64,000 nt of DNA from Solea solea (taxonomy: Eukaryota; Chordata; Actinopteri; Pleuronectiformes; Soleidae). How positions within the stretch are numbered: position 1 is the stretch's first letter; each line of letters starts with the position of its first letter. The translations under genes were made by a program, and so were the position numbers. The notes beneath the pieces are model-generated. The model was not told where the DNA came from. It was given only the letters and a program-made list of their open reading frames with translations, and searched no databases. Below are positions 32,093 to 44,777 of this stretch, in pieces. The stretch is taken from NCBI RefSeq assembly GCF_958295425.1, contig NC_081141.1, positions 22,326,365 to 22,390,364 on the forward strand, written 5' to 3'.

Positions 32093-35000
32093 CGTGTGTA
32101 TTCATCCATGACAACCTCCAATTATCAGGTCGTTCCCCACACCTAATACGATAATGATAGTAGATAAACTGTTTGTCTGTAGCTAACACGGTTAGACTTA
32201 ACATCTAGGTTTTGGACGATACCCCCTTTTTTGTGTCCGATACCAATATCACAGCTGTCTTCTCAGACATAATTCTCTAACTGTGTCACAAATATTGTTC
32301 TCCCAAAAAACAGCCCAAACATGACTCCACTGAAATGCTTTTGCCTATTTTGTTTACATATTTACAGGTGGTCTGTACTGCGCCGATACCAATTCTGACC
32401 GATACCGATTCCCTGATTCCCATCCCTATTACCCTGATGAAACCCAGCACCATAGCCTTTGGTTCACACTTGCTCAACCTGTATCCCATAATCTTCTTCT
32501 ACACACAAAACTAAAACAAGGCACCATAGTTGCGCCACACCTTTTACCATAGCAGTGTATGTGTGTGTGTGTTCTGCTGACCTCGGAGAGAAGGTCCGCA
32601 CAAACAGGGTGGGGTGGCTACAGAGAGATCTCATACCTCATAATTATAGAGCTTCCCCTTTTTCCTAAATAGAACAAAGTCTTTATGGGATGGCCTGTCA
32701 GGAGAAACAGAGTAAGCCTGTGTGTGAATGTGTGTGATAGTTCAGACAAGAAACCTCACTGTCTGTTCTGATCAAGAGTTGCCCCCGTGAAGCAGTGGGA
32801 GGAATTTCTCATGATTGAAAACATGAATGAGCAAATAGACAGAAAGGCTGTTGCTATTTTTTTTTCTTTTTTCATCTGTTCAGTGCATGTCTTCTTGCTC
32901 AAACCTGTGATTTGTTGAGTTCTGAAGCTCTGATGATATAACAGTGCCAGAAAGAACCAGACACTCCCAAACATAAGTGAAGTGCTAAAATGGCTTCAAC
33001 ATCTGATCCTAAAAGGCATTGGTTGGCTACGTGCTTAACCACAAGTGCTGTTTACTGTAATTGTGTTTTTGAGTATTGGCTTTTTGTTAGCTCAGCATGT
33101 CATTCATTTATTCTGTTATTCACATTATTTATCTGTGGCAGGGGGGGAAAGGTAAAAAAAAAAAGACTATAATTCTCATATTCTTTGCATATTTTCTTGT
33201 CCTTTGTCCAAAAAAATATGTCATTTTGTAATTTTCATGCTTGGCACATGGTTAAAGTGTAGGATCTGCAGCTGACTCAGGCAGCTGCAAAAAGAACGCT
33301 TAACCCCGGGTCCCTCCCCACCCAAGTGCCCCCTTAAATACATTATGTCTGTATCAGATGACATATGATGGTGTGGAAAACTGTGAAACTAATATGATAA
33401 TACTTTTTTTCTCTCTCTCTCTGTGTGCAGCTGGCCTGCTGCTGTGGATCAGCGGCCTGCTCGTGCTGCTGTAACTGCTGCCCCAAGATAAAGCAGTCCA
33501 CAGGAACCCGAGTCATGTACGCTCTTTACTTCCTGTTGGTCACGATCACCTGCGTCGTCATGATGTCCCCCACTGTGGAGCAAGTGATGAGAGACCATGT
33601 GAGTACATCACTTGTACACTGTAATGCAATGGTCACCATCACCATCAGACCTTTTAGCCGTCCGTCACGTTGACTGACAGGGCTGCAATTCCGTTAGTCT
33701 TTTCTTCGTTTTTATCAGGAGGAAACATACGGAGTGCAGGAGTCAGTGACTCAGTACATACATTCCTTCATGTACAAATATGTGAGGTTTACATGGTGCA
33801 AACATTGCTCATACAATTAAAAGAAAGTAAAACATTAAAATTAACAAAATATCTGAACAAAAATGGGATCTACTCTCAACACCATCTCCTCAGTAATGTC
33901 ATTGTATGTATGTCAAAATGGGACCCTCAAAAAAGGCCAATAGATTTCAATATCACATTATATTATATATTATTCACAATCATGTCCGAATCTGCAAATG
34001 GTCACGACCGACTCGCTTGAAAATCGCCCTGAATTTGTGTTGTCTGATCTCAGCATAAATCATGAGTTAACAACTGTAAACTACATCACTCTTCAAACAC
34101 TACACAGACACACTTACACACGTATGAAGCTCTGTTTCTTCTCTGTTTTCTCTGCCTAGAGACAAGCAATCATGAGCACTGTTCAATCTCACTCAAACAG
34201 CATGCTGCGTGCTTATTGGCCTACTGAAGTATTATGGTTTGAGTCAATACCAGCCAAATTTTGTTTGTTTTCCCTGAGTTTATATTGATGGCTCAATACA
34301 GTGATGATTCTATATCTAAGTACAATAAAGTGTGTATACATACACTGAAACACTTCTTCTTCTGCTTTTGACTTCTCCCTTTAATGGTCACCACACCTGA
34401 TCACAGCAACGTTGACTCTTTTTATTTCCAAACATTCACCCAAAGCTGTCCTTCAAATATGCTCATTCAAATCCTGAATCCTAACCACAGAAACACAAAA
34501 TAATAAAACTATTAGTGCCACTACGATTTGAAGAGTACAATCAGCTGACTGGGTTTCCATGGCAGTGAGTGCAAACTCCTCAACTGAAAGCACATCTGAA
34601 GCCTAATATTTTTTCCACAGGCTCTGCCAGTGTCTACAGTACAATATTGAAATTACTTCCAACTGTGTAGCTCCTTGAAAGAGCAGAACCCTGTAAACGG
34701 GCCTATCCAGGCACAAAATGGCTTCTGATAGTCCCACGCAGAGCCTGCTGAGTTGCACACACATGCGTACACGTCTACACACTCGGTGTCAGTGACACAC
34801 TGGGCACAGTGGGAAGTCCCAGCTAAGAGAGCAGCCATTGTGCGTATGAGAGTGCCGGGCTTTTTTCAAGAGATTTACAGCAGTCTGAACCAGCCGGCCT
34901 CTTTCCCTCTTAATCTCAACACCATGGACATGCTAATATGGTCCTCAACATGAGACAAAAGCTCCAAACTCAGGCTTTTTACTCTGTGTTGTGATCGGGG

Positions 35001-38000
35001 TCTAGACTCGGCTACACAGTCAGGAAATGACGACTCAATCCGTTGACATCTCGCTCTTTTGTACTTCAACTAAACTTTAAAAGACCAAAGCGTTTGTCCT
35101 CTTTAATGCAAAGTCAACCGTGTATTAGCCAGAATGTTTTAAAATCATCTCTTTTGTCCTTGGCTTTGTTGAGATCATCATCGTGTAGTTAGAGTCTCCA
35201 GTCTGTGGGTGTCATTTTCAGAGTTTGTTCTGTTGGCACTGAGCCTTTGAAACTCTTCCAATTTTCTGGGGAAGGCCAAAGCAAAGTCCTTATCTAAATA
35301 ACTCTCCACTTTTGCCCTTTCCTTTTTTTCCATAGCAGTCACTGTAGTTCAAAATAACTTTTGAAACTTTACATTAAGACAGATTTCTTACGTTTTCTGT
35401 CTTGCCCATGCCCCTTCCTGCTTTTCCGTGTCCCCTGTTCCTTTGACTTGCTGACAGAAGGTGGTTAATTTATTCATCTGTGTCTTTTGTTTGTGTACAC
35501 TGACAGTTAGTTGTAAGGCCTCTCTAACAGCCTGTGGAGGACGAGGGATGAAAGAGGGCTTCATGGAGAGAAAGAGGGGTTGTTGTCGCTGCCTGTTCTC
35601 TCTTTCTGCTCCTTTAGAGGCATGACGCTCAGAATAGACACTACTGGGCCCTTTTTCTGCAGCCATGTACTAGACAAACATGAGCAGAGGTGGGGTTTTC
35701 CCTTCAACACTATAATGACCTAATTTAAGTATTTTTTTGTCTTGTGTCCTTGTCAATCAGATCCCCTTCTACAGCCAGTTGTGCGAGAAGATGAACGCAG
35801 GAGAAAACTGCAAAACTCTGGTCGGCTACTCCGCCGTCTACAAGGTGTGCTTCGGCATGGCCATCTTCTTCTTACTCTCCGCTCTCTTCACCATACGAGT
35901 CAACAACAGCACCGGCTGCAGGGCGGCCGTACACAACGGGTAAGAAGATCATCATCAGTCTCTAAACTGTATATACATTCTTCTGTTATACATTCATTTA
36001 TGACAGTGGTCAGCAACTTGTGGCTGTGGACCAAAACTGGCCCTCCAGTAATATTATCCAGCCTGGGAGATGAATTCAAACAATTGAATTGAGTCAATTA
36101 GTAACCTTTTTAAACCAATACATCTCCTAAATTAGCCATTTTTGTACAATATTGAATAATTTGATTTAGATTAGAAAAAACAGGTTTTGATGTTTTGGCC
36201 CAGTAAAATTGGCCCTAGACCAAATTTACTTGCCGACCCCGATCTATAATATCCACTAGTAAAGATTTGTCTTCTTGTAATCTTGCTTAACACCGACTGA
36301 CGTGCACCACCTTTGTTAATGCTCTCCACTGAGAACTGCTCTTTGTCAGACCTTGCCAGACTACTACTGTATTCTGTATTGTTTGACCTCTCTGCAAAGA
36401 GAATATAACACGCAAAGACAGTCTGCCTGAATTCTCTTAATCGCAGTCTCGACCGTGAACGGAATATTTCCATCAGACCTTGCATATAAGCAGGGTTCGG
36501 GTTGTAATCTGAGGTTTGTGGGTGGTCTCTAATAGCTGACGCCAAACTATGACACTGACCTTTATGCAGACAAAGTAGACCACAGGCATACGTCACAGTG
36601 CGTATTATTCTAGAGCGCACCACAGTGGCTCGGTAAAGAAGTGCAGCCAGTGCCATAGTTCTGTTGTAAAACATGTTCCTGTCAGCCTGTTTTTCTCGTT
36701 CTCGTAAATTATACTTATTACATTGAGGAAACTGCATTATTTGTGATTAAAATACTATAATAATAATAATAATTTAAACAATACTTTTTGGTTATATTTT
36801 ACTTGTGACCCCTGTAGATATACAATTTTACCTGCTTTGTGGGAGCTCAGACCCTCTTTAGCTCCTACTAAACTCAAACACTTGAGTTAAGAAAGATACA
36901 TTTTGGGAAGATGGTCACAGCATCTTGTTTTTTTTCATACTCTAACAACTCATCTCTATTCTTTATCCTCTTCTCTGCATGTTCTAAATGCTTATGCTGA
37001 CTGTTTGATGTTTTTCATGGACAACCTTTAAAATAATCATTACCCTTCATGACAGGTTCTGGTTATTGAAGTTTATTCTGCTGGTGGCATGCTGCGCCGG
37101 AGGTTTCTTCCTTCCCAAAGAGGAAACCTTTCTCGAAGGTAAAAAAAAAAAAAACTTTATTAATATTACTTTATTAAGATGGACTTATAGATATAGAATT
37201 AAAATGGCAAATACTCAAATTGTCTGCATTGTCTGACTCCAACTCTTATAATGTGTTATTGTTCAAATAATCTCTCTGTCTGAAAGCGCTTAATCTCACA
37301 GAAGATTCAGCTCATGCCTGTTTTGTTTCTTGCGTTCACTCATGTTACTATTCCCCCACTTTTCTATGTCTGTTCTATGCCACAGTGTGGCGCTACATCG
37401 GAGCCATCGGCGGCTTCTTGTTCCTGCTGATCCAGCTCATGCTGCTGGTGGAGTTTGCGCACCGATGGAACACAAACTGGTAAAAGCAAGACGTCGTCTC
37501 TGTTGTCCCAGAAACCTCAAAACCCAGCTCACTCAAATATGGATGCACAGTAAATAATACCACTGCTGTACTTTTTGCCTGTTGTTGAGATACTCAGAAG
37601 GTTGGATTCCTCGGGTGTGTCTTTAAAAGTTTGGAAAAAGGGAGGGATGTAGCTTTGTGTTTTGATGGATGAGGCAGGAGACTTGGCAGCAGACCGTCCT
37701 CCCTCTGCTGATTCAGAGGATGCATATGGTGTTTATTCAGTTTCCTCTGCTCACGCACGCAGACACACATTATCATAGCTGGTTGTTTAAAAAACTTGAA
37801 TGATATGTGTTAAGTAAAACCAAACTCTTTGTCTTTCTTTTAATTACCCTTTAGGTCCAACTTACCTGTGTTCGTTCATTTAGTTTATTCCCCCCCCCTC
37901 CACTTCACTTGATCTTTTTTACTTCTGTAATTTGCTTTACCCTCGTTCATGTTATGTTTTCCCCGTTTTTCTCTGTGTGTGTTTCTCTCCCTCCGTCTGT

Positions 38001-39552
38001 CGTCCTATCTGCAGGAGTTCAGGAGTGAAGTATAACCGGCTGTGGTACGGCGCTCTGGCCTTGGTGACTCTGGTGCTGTTCAGCATTGCCGTGGGAGCGG
38101 TGGTCTTCATGGGTCTGTTCTATACTCACCCTAACCCTGAGGCCTGTGTGCTTAATAAAATCTTCCTGGGTATCAATGGGAGCCTCTGCCTCATCATCTC
38201 TCTGCTGGCCATCTCTCCGTGCATACAGAAACGTGAGAACCCGCACACACAAGCACATTATCTCATTTGGCTGCGTAATGCAAATAAGGACACAGGGATT
38301 TGCGTTACAGGTGGTGTTTACATGCACATTAACCCTCATATGACCTGGACAGGTCGCCAGTCCATAGTTTTTGAATCTTCTATATATCGCAAACGGTCTA
38401 GGCGTTACGGTAATGAGAAGTACGCATGGCAAATCCTGTTGGCGAAGACGGCGAAGGATTTGTAACGGAAGGGTTAAAAGACTGATTTTGGTCGGACTAA
38501 GACAACAGTTTTTCTGAGTGTCTGGGAAACATTTTAATTGAGTAAAATCAAACTATTCTTAGTTGGACTAACGTACCTAGATATTTTTTGATTCAAAGTT
38601 CAATTACTCCTACAAGTATACGCTTAAACAGGCTGGAGTCTGACATTGCGTTCTAAAAATGTGTTTGTCCTTTTTCTGAGGACTCCATAAGGTCGGCAGC
38701 TATGATCTTGCATCGCTGGTTTTCCGCTTGCAGACATTAGGGGAGTGGAAACCCTCAATCTCCCTGCATCGAAACGTAACCATTGCAGTGACTCCAAAGC
38801 TCTTACATCAGGGCACAAATCCTGCATAGTTCCAATTTTGCCCACGTTAGCTCTGATCCCATATTCAAGTTCAGGACGGGAACGACATCTGTCTGTAATC
38901 CTACCTTTTCAACAAAGTCAGTGATTTATTAGTCATTTATATTAACTTAACCATTGTGTCCCTGCAGTGCAGCCCACATCAGGCCTGTTGCAGCCTGGAG
39001 TCATCAGTGTCTACGTCATGTACCTGACCTTCTCAGCCTTCTCCAGCAAACCAAAAGAAAGTGAGTATGAAGAGACACCCACGACCACACTCGGTAATCA
39101 CAGCCATTATTGAGTATCAGCTCCTATCAGCAGGTTGTTGACACACGGGTCAGACTCAAGCACATCGCTGTGACACATTGCATTGCTCAGTGATCAATAT
39201 AAATAGTATATGTAGTATGTGGTCATTAGGACACTACATACTGTTCTTTTGCTGCTTTTGTACCTACTGTAAATTACATTATTCGAATCCTTCCGTTTCT
39301 GCTACGTACACTGTGCCAAAATACAAGCACATTTGCTGCATCTCTGGAAATTTTCCTTCTCTTACTCGCTTCCCCCTCTTTCACCCATATTCATCTGTCT
39401 CTGTGCATTCTTTCCATCTAGCGCTGAACATAGATGGTGTGAACACAACCGTGTGTGTGTTTCCCTTCAACGCTGGGACTGAGAGTGATAAGAAGATTGT
39501 GACTGCTGTGGGAACTGCTCTCCTGTTTGGATGTGTCCTTTATTCTTGGTGA

Positions 39553-39589
<37 letters not shown>

Positions 39590-40744
39590 GGGCACTCATA
39601 GACATAATTAATTCCCTAGCCTCTTACCCTAACCTTAACCATCATAATTAAATGCCTAATCCTAACCTTAACCTAATTCTAACCCTTAAACTAAGATGGC
39701 AGAACATGAGGATCAGCCAAAATATCCTCACTTCCTAAGTTTTTTTGATCCTTGCAAAGATATTCCTACAAGAACACACACACATTCCTTTTTACTCCTT
39801 TTTCATAATTGAACTGACCACATTTAAATGCAGACCAAGTTTCCCTGCGTTATGTTCCTTTTTAGTGCTACAGCACTAAAATTTATAGGGCTGGCAATTA
39901 TGCCAGCACTAAAAATCCAAACTAATTAACAGCTGTTTTGTTAAAGGCAATGTGGAATACATATTTTATGACGGGCTGTATCGCGGTAGCGACAGAGACA
40001 GGGTAGCTCTGATTGGCTGTGACTTTGCAGAGGCAGCGTGTGATTGGCTGTGGCTGACCGGAGTGTGTGTGTGTGTGTGAGTGTGTGTGTGAGAGAGACA
40101 GCAGCAATGTATTTCTTTTCCTTTTTTTTGTTCACATGTGTTTTCCATCAAGTGGAGGCATTGTGTCTCTTGTGGTTGTTCCTTGAGGAAGAAGGAATTG
40201 CAAATGATGAGGGGGGGGATGCATAGTGATGGAATACTGTACCTTCTTTTCCCCTTCTAATGTGTCTCCCTGTTTCTTTCTCTCTCACCACCCTGCCTCC
40301 AGCCTGACGTCCACCACCAGGCGAAGCTCTGCCGCGCTCAGAGTGTGCAGGAACAGTGAGCCGGAGACTGAGGTACCCTGCACACATAGTCACATGTCAC
40401 TGGAGTGTGTGGGTTAATGAAATATGCAGACACATTTACCAGAACTTGAAACTCCCAGTGACCACATACTCGCAAAGAAACACCCTTATGAACACAAACA
40501 GATGAGGCCCCAGTGATATGAAGTGTGTGTGTGTATCTACTGTATCTTGTGTGTGTCTCATAAATATTTAATTCCAGATCAGTGGTAACCTCTGTTTCCT
40601 CAACCTTGCAGAGAGCACGTTGCTGTTTCTGTTTTGGAGATGACACAGGTCAGTAAAGTCAAATCACTCCCCCTTCACTAGTGTGCATCTCCTTCTATTT
40701 CTCTCCCTGCCTCTGTAGTCTGTTCAGTTTCTGTTGTGTGTTTA

Positions 40745-40815
<71 letters not shown>

Positions 40816-42481
40816 AGGCGATGCTCATTGCTATTCCTCAGCCTGACTGAGGATGGTGAGAAAGCATTGGTCAGCAAACACAGATGATGTCACTGTTACT
40901 AGGAGGTTAGTGTGACACAGTGAAGCAGGCCCAGAGAGGACTATGAGAAGGTTCACAGCGCCACCTGCTGTGGGGAAAAAAACACTGTTCCATGTTTGAA
41001 AATAGAGCTATAAGAAAATAGAAATCAACGTTAATATATCGCATATTTGCTAATATTTAGGGCTGCAAGGGTTATTTGATTAGTTTTTAGTATTTAAAAC
41101 TGTTGTTCTGACCTTTCCAGCTTCTTAAATGTGAATCATTTCTGGTTTGTTTGCTCCAAATAACAAAGAAACCATTAAAACTGAGTCATTTTGGTTTGTG
41201 GTCAAAACAAGACATTTGAGAAAATCATTATTTCATTTACAGACCAAACAAGAGCTCATCTACTAATAATCGTTAGTTGCAGCCCTACTTATATTAGAAG
41301 TTGGAAAAGGTGCAGTTGATGTGCATTGGTGAATTTAAAGGAATCACTCCTGATTGTATAACGGTATCTGTTTAAAAAAAAACAACAACACACTTACTGC
41401 ATCCTAAGATTTAAAAGAACAAATGTATTTAATGTGAACTTTTCAGACGACTACGATGAGGAGAAGACTGGAACAGGCCAGAACGTGGTGTATGATGAGA
41501 GAGAGGGAACCATCTACAGCTACGCCTACTTCCACTTTGTCTTTTTCCTGGGCTCCCTGTATGTCATGATGACCGTCACCAACTGGTTTCAGTAAGTGAA
41601 CTCACTTCATGCTGCTGTGTAGCAGCATCGCTTGTTTATGATCACGTGACACTTAAATTATGCATAAGCCAGCAAGAGACAATGGCGTGTTTCCACCGGC
41701 TTGCCTCGCCTCGGCATGGATAAGTTGCGTTTCCACTAGCGTAGTACCCGAGTACCTGCTCTGGTGAGGTTCCAGGCGAGCTGAGTAGGTACTATGCGTG
41801 ATGTCGTAAGACTGCCGGCCACTGATTGGACGTCTCACACAAGAATCAAGCCGAACATTGCCGAACTGTAGATCGTTTAAAAAGACTTAACAATCCTAAA
41901 AATTTAGGTTAATCTCCAACAATTACCAGGGAAATGTCTTAAATCTCAATATTTAACAGAGGAGTCTGGTGTATTTAGCGACAGCACTGCTGATAGCGAG
42001 CGGCATCACAAACCCTGCCACTGTATTTCAGTCCAGTGACTGTGTCAGACGGAGTCTGGGCTCCGGTCATGGAGGAAGTACTGAACAAATATTTTTAATT
42101 AACTTATTCTAGTGATTCAGTTACACTGAAAACAACTGCATTACAAGTCACTAGTCAGTCTAGTACTATTTTTGTAGTGGAAAACCAACCTAAGCCAACC
42201 TAACATTTGACACTGTGAAAAAGCCTTTAATTTTTTAGATTATGACTGCAATATTATTTATTGGGGCAAAAAGAGCAACAAACAGTGCCGTGGTTTCTCT
42301 TTGCTCACGTCTCTGGCCCGTGTCCTTCTTTTGCAGTTTTGATGACCATAAGATTGAGAAGCTGTTGGACGGGAGCTGGTCAGTATACTGGATTAAGATG
42401 GCCTCATGTTGGGTGTGTCTCATCCTCTACACGTGGACCCTCGTCGCCCCGATGGTCTGCCCGAAGCGTTTTGAAGCCTAG
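22853..42481 (+). CDS. serinc5: Serine incorporator 5, 12 coding exons, 461 aa
   Basis: SERINC5 is a multipass plasma-membrane protein of the TDE1 family, linked to serine/phospholipid metabolism and, in mammals, to reduced infectivity of retroviral particles. Coding exons: 22853-22879, 33431-33598, 35761-35939, 37056-37138, 37386-37479, 38015-38232, 38968-39060, 39422-39548, 40303-40372, 40612-40648, 41447-41591, 42337-42481. They total 1386 nt with closing phases, and 461 aa equals the long human isoform. Exon 1 encodes only MCTPCCVSQ. Visible features: N-terminal Cys-rich motif [18 protein letters not shown] (10-27), hydrophobic segments through exons 2-8 and 11-12, conserved [14 protein letters not shown] (86-99), the lumenal NTT sequon (295), the LTSTTRRSS loop (exon 9), RCCFCF (356-361), SYFHFVFF-type segment in exon 11 and VKMASCW-type segment in exon 12. 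Orthology to serinc5 rather than serinc1-4 rests on the CCFCF loop, the exon-12 sequence and the thbs4/mtx3 neighbours. Confidence 0.93.
23425..23870 (+). repeat. Dispersed repeat, TAGGGCTGC / atgatgttctcaaatgtc family
   Basis: It begins tatagggctgcgacc, then carries gatgttctcaaatgtctcgt, tttgtccacaaaccaaaatg, catggagcaaagaaaccaga and a tail with ccaattaatggatcatctaa. It seems to hold two overlapping partial copies, since a second head (ggctgtaactaatgattatt) starts at about 23565. Confidence 0.7.
30820..30945 (-). repeat. Dispersed repeat, TAGGGCTGC family, inverted 5' end
   Basis: The + strand shows gagaacatcatcatttcc then gaccaaacaagtacacgatg and ends gttagttgcagcccta. This is the reverse complement of the head of the TAGGGCTGCAAC family. 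Only the first 125 bp or so are present. Confidence 0.6.
32195..32430 (+). repeat. Dispersed repeat, cgatacc/ccgatacc family
   Basis: gacataattctctaactgtg, cccaaacatgactccactga and ccgataccgattccctg recur in the same order as in a second copy at 54685-54975. Non-coding. Confidence 0.65.
36004..36241. mobile_element. Possible hAT-like element in serinc5 intron 3
   Basis: The block starts cagtggtcagcaacttgtgg and ends ttgccgaccccg, which look like degraded inverted ends. The flanks ATTTATGA and ATCTATAA agree at 6 of 8 positions. It carries ggccctccagtaatatt and ggccctagaccaaat, the ggcc phrases common in this class. Confidence 0.4.
39550..39588. repeat. (CA)n microsatellite at the serinc5 intron 8 donor
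   Basis: The CA tract begins 5 nt after the exon 8 donor (TTG|gtgagacacaca). The donor itself is intact. Confidence 0.95.
40747..40810. repeat. (CA)n microsatellite in serinc5 intron 10
   Basis: About 32 uninterrupted CA units form the longest perfect CA run in the window. Confidence 0.97.
40954..40973 (-). promoter_or_regulatory. CTCF-like motif in serinc5 intron 10
   Basis: Read on the minus strand the segment is ccacagcaggtggcgctgtg, a good fit to the CTCF core. Motif match only; occupancy unknown. Confidence 0.35.
41058..41287 (-). mobile_element. Complete hAT-like MITE, TAGGGCTGCAA family, serinc5 intron 10
   Basis: A 230-bp element starts tagggctgcaa and ends ttgcagcccta, perfect inverted ends over 11 bp. 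The flanks CTAATATT (41050-41057) and CTTATATT (41288-41295) form an 8-bp duplication with one mismatch. The inner blocks ctggtttgtttgctccaaat and caaaacaagacatttgag are reverse complements of the blocks in the other copies. Confidence 0.75.
41680..42195. repeat. Dispersed repeat with gtttccac inverted ends, serinc5 intron 11
   Basis: It begins gtgtttccaccggcttgcct, carries gcgtttccactagcgtagta, cccgagtacctgctct and ctgattggacgtct, and ends tttgtagtggaaaacc. This resembles a teleost non-autonomous DNA element; target-site duplication was not resolved. Confidence 0.45.
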
Positions 42482-43905
42482 GCGTCGCACCAGTGCTCGA
42501 GGATTCGGGCTACTCCCGATTCTCGAGATGTTGGTGGGTGAAAGCTCTCACGCTGAGCCAGGGGACCACCACCACAATTCCCTCCTGTCATTGAAACACA
42601 ACCCCACACTAGCCTCAGTGTTGGAAAATGGAGGATTATCTGTTGCCTTTGTTTTATATGCTAGTGTTTCTTTTACATTGTTTGACGATATTAAGCTGTT
42701 AATACCTTGATGGTAATTTTTTTTATATATATATATTCTTTACTACCACGGACTTCTGGAGTTTTGTATTACAGGTTTGAAATCACATAGAGAATAATAG
42801 GAGGTGAGTTGTGAATCAGAAGTCTCATCCAGTCCCTATTGACTCCTTGATCATTTCAAACTTGGAAGTCTACTTTCTATGTGTTTACGTGACGTGTTAC
42901 TAGTTTTCTTTGGATTCTTACGTTTATTCTCATTCATTTCAGTTCTGTACAGGTGGACCATGAAGTTGTAGCAGCAAGGTTTTTTATTTCAAGTGGAGAG
43001 ACTTTACATGAGGAGCTGTATTTATTTGTCTTAAATAATCGGAGAAGGATTGATTTAGATTTGGCCCTGACTTTGTTAAAAAACTCATCTCTCAGGCTCA
43101 CGTGTAAGCTGTATATGTTTATGCTTTGTTGTGTTGCCCCCTCCCCTCTTTTGTAGTTTTCTATGCAACGGAACAAGCTTTTTTTTTTCTTTCAGTATTC
43201 AGTACCCAGTGTTGTGAAGTTTCCACTTAGATCACAAAGATAAATGTTTTTATTGTGGACGCTCCCTTTGAGCCAAATCTCTTCTTAAGAAAACCCTTCT
43301 CAACAACTCCAGCCGTCTTCATTGTTGTGCAGGTTTCAGAGGTCTACTAAACTGCCTTTCTGGAAGAGCTGCTGCAGAGTGACACAGACGAGGACTATGT
43401 TTGCCAAAGGTAGAAGTCAGAAAACAACACACACCACTTCCGTTGTATTGTTTGGTCTGTGACCGAGGCTTGCGTTAAGGTGAGTCGGCTCAAGGTTGAG
43501 GTCAAAGTCAGGTCTCATTAGTGCATTATTCAACACTGGATGTTGAGTTTACTGCCGAATCAAAACTCAGACAAAGACATTCATCTCTTTTTAACAGTTT
43601 TATTGTACTGTAAAGTATAGTACATTGCCATCAGCAAGTCCTTTTTATGTCTCTCACTCGTCATAAAACCAGTATGTTTTCATTTAAGTTTTATCGTTTC
43701 CCTAATATGTTTTATCATAACTTTAACAAACCTTTTGGCTTAAGTTCTGCGACCTGTGGAAATTTTGATCTGAATTACACTGTTTGTTTGTTTTTATATT
43801 TATATTTCTACATTCAGTTGACTGAATGTGAATGTAGAACTCGATTGGTGCTCACAGAAGCTTTGATGTCAAAATAAAAAACGACAATAAAAAATAAAAA
43901 AATCA
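42482..43905 (+). other. serinc5: serinc5 3' UTR
   Basis: About 1.4 kb of non-coding, moderately AT-rich sequence follows the stop. No earlier canonical AATAAA was noticed before the cluster at 43873. A second possible end uses AATAAA at 44022. Confidence 0.6.
43873..43898 (+). terminator. serinc5: serinc5 polyadenylation signal cluster
   Basis: Three AATAAA hexamers lie at about 43873, 43886 and 43893. Together they are the likely 3' end of the serinc5 mRNA. Confidence 0.6.
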
Positions 43906-44126
43906 GACAGCTGATGCGAAGGATCCTAAACGAAAACAAAACTTAAAAAAAACACTCAAACAAAATTGTACGTGTGGAACATGGATGTGGGTACCATGTC
44001 GGTCACATTGTTCAAACTTTTAATAAACCATCCGTTTAACGCCATGTGGTGTCTTGACTTCCTTCATAGAGCTAAATATTACAACATTAAAAGCGCTTGC
44101 TTTGTTTCTGTGAAAATTCACATGGT

Positions 44127-44132
44127 TTTATT
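44127..44132 (-). terminator. thbs4b: thbs4b polyadenylation signal AATAAA
   Basis: The + strand TTTATT reads AATAAA on the minus strand, about 300 nt after the thbs4b stop at 44431. The serinc5 signal cluster on the other strand is about 230 bp away, so the two transcripts end close together. Confidence 0.5.
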
Positions 44133-44430
44133 GCACAGCATTTCCTCTTTGACTATTCATTAAAAGCTTATAAAATTGCATAGATGCACACAGAACCTGC
44201 TGAGGATTTATACAAGAGTATATTGGCTTCAGTTACACCACACTGAATTAAAGGTTTGAATATAATGCCCAATGTTATGCACTCTTAAGAAAAATGTTCC
44301 CAGTTTCTCTGCTGTTCTAATTTGTGATCTCCCTCTCGTTGCTGTCAGCAGAGCAACTCTGCTCCTTTTGTCCCACGTTTTCAGCAGACCTTGCGTTGTT
44401 CCCTTGCTCGATCCCTGCTCCTCACCGTCT

Positions 44431-44480
44431 TCACTCTGTGTCCTGGGCACTGTGATCCTGATAGTCAGCAGGAATTGTAT
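44431..44480 (-). other. thbs4b: thbs4b terminal coding exon (exon 23)
   Basis: A tttttcctcag acceptor on the minus strand precedes a 50-nt exon that completes Asp951 and encodes [15 protein letters not shown] then TGA. Human thrombospondins 3, 4 and 5 all end …RCNDT(I/V)PED…, so this is the family C-terminus. The exon is too short to be found by open-frame length. Confidence 0.88.
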
Positions 44481-44726
44481 CTGAGGAAAAAATAAATGAC
44501 ATCATGTAAAACTTGTAAGTATACAATTAAAAACCCTGCGTTGCTGACTGGGATTCATGTAAACTTGCAGACGACCCACCGTTGCAACGATATTTCAAAT
44601 CGGACCAGATGATATTTTCCTGGGAGAAGCAGAACACCCCCAGTCGCCCTCCTCTCATACTGGTGTCAATTATCACCCCTGTGTCCGCCACCAGGTCTGA
44701 ACCCTCAAAGAAGCGAGCCCTGGTAC

Positions 44727-44777
<51 letters not shown>

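Larger units (their letters stand above)
22880..33430 (+). other. serinc5: serinc5 intron 1 (10.55 kb)
   Basis: The intron runs from CAG|gtgagc to gcag|CTGGCC. It contains dispersed-repeat copies (23425-23870, 25325-25405, 26155-26285, 30820-30945, 32195-32430), simple repeats (24333-24376 TA/TG, 25765-25776 poly-C, 32040-32095 GT) and otherwise unassigned sequence. No internal coding exon was recognised. An alternative first exon or an enhancer could lie here but nothing in the sequence proves it. Confidence 0.8.

Noticed and set aside
36171..36737. Minus-strand open frame of 188 codons in serinc5 intron 3
   Set aside because: The longest open frame in the window, but the translation has no motif, no membrane segment pattern or repeats that I recognise, it overlaps the right end of a degraded repeat, and no splice signals tie it to another exon. 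I treat it as chance, with the reservation that a protein search was not possible.
44527..44579. Stop at 44527 as the end of thbs4b
   Set aside because: A good donor at 44579 and acceptor at 44481 give the conserved thrombospondin tail; the read-through ending does not resemble the family.
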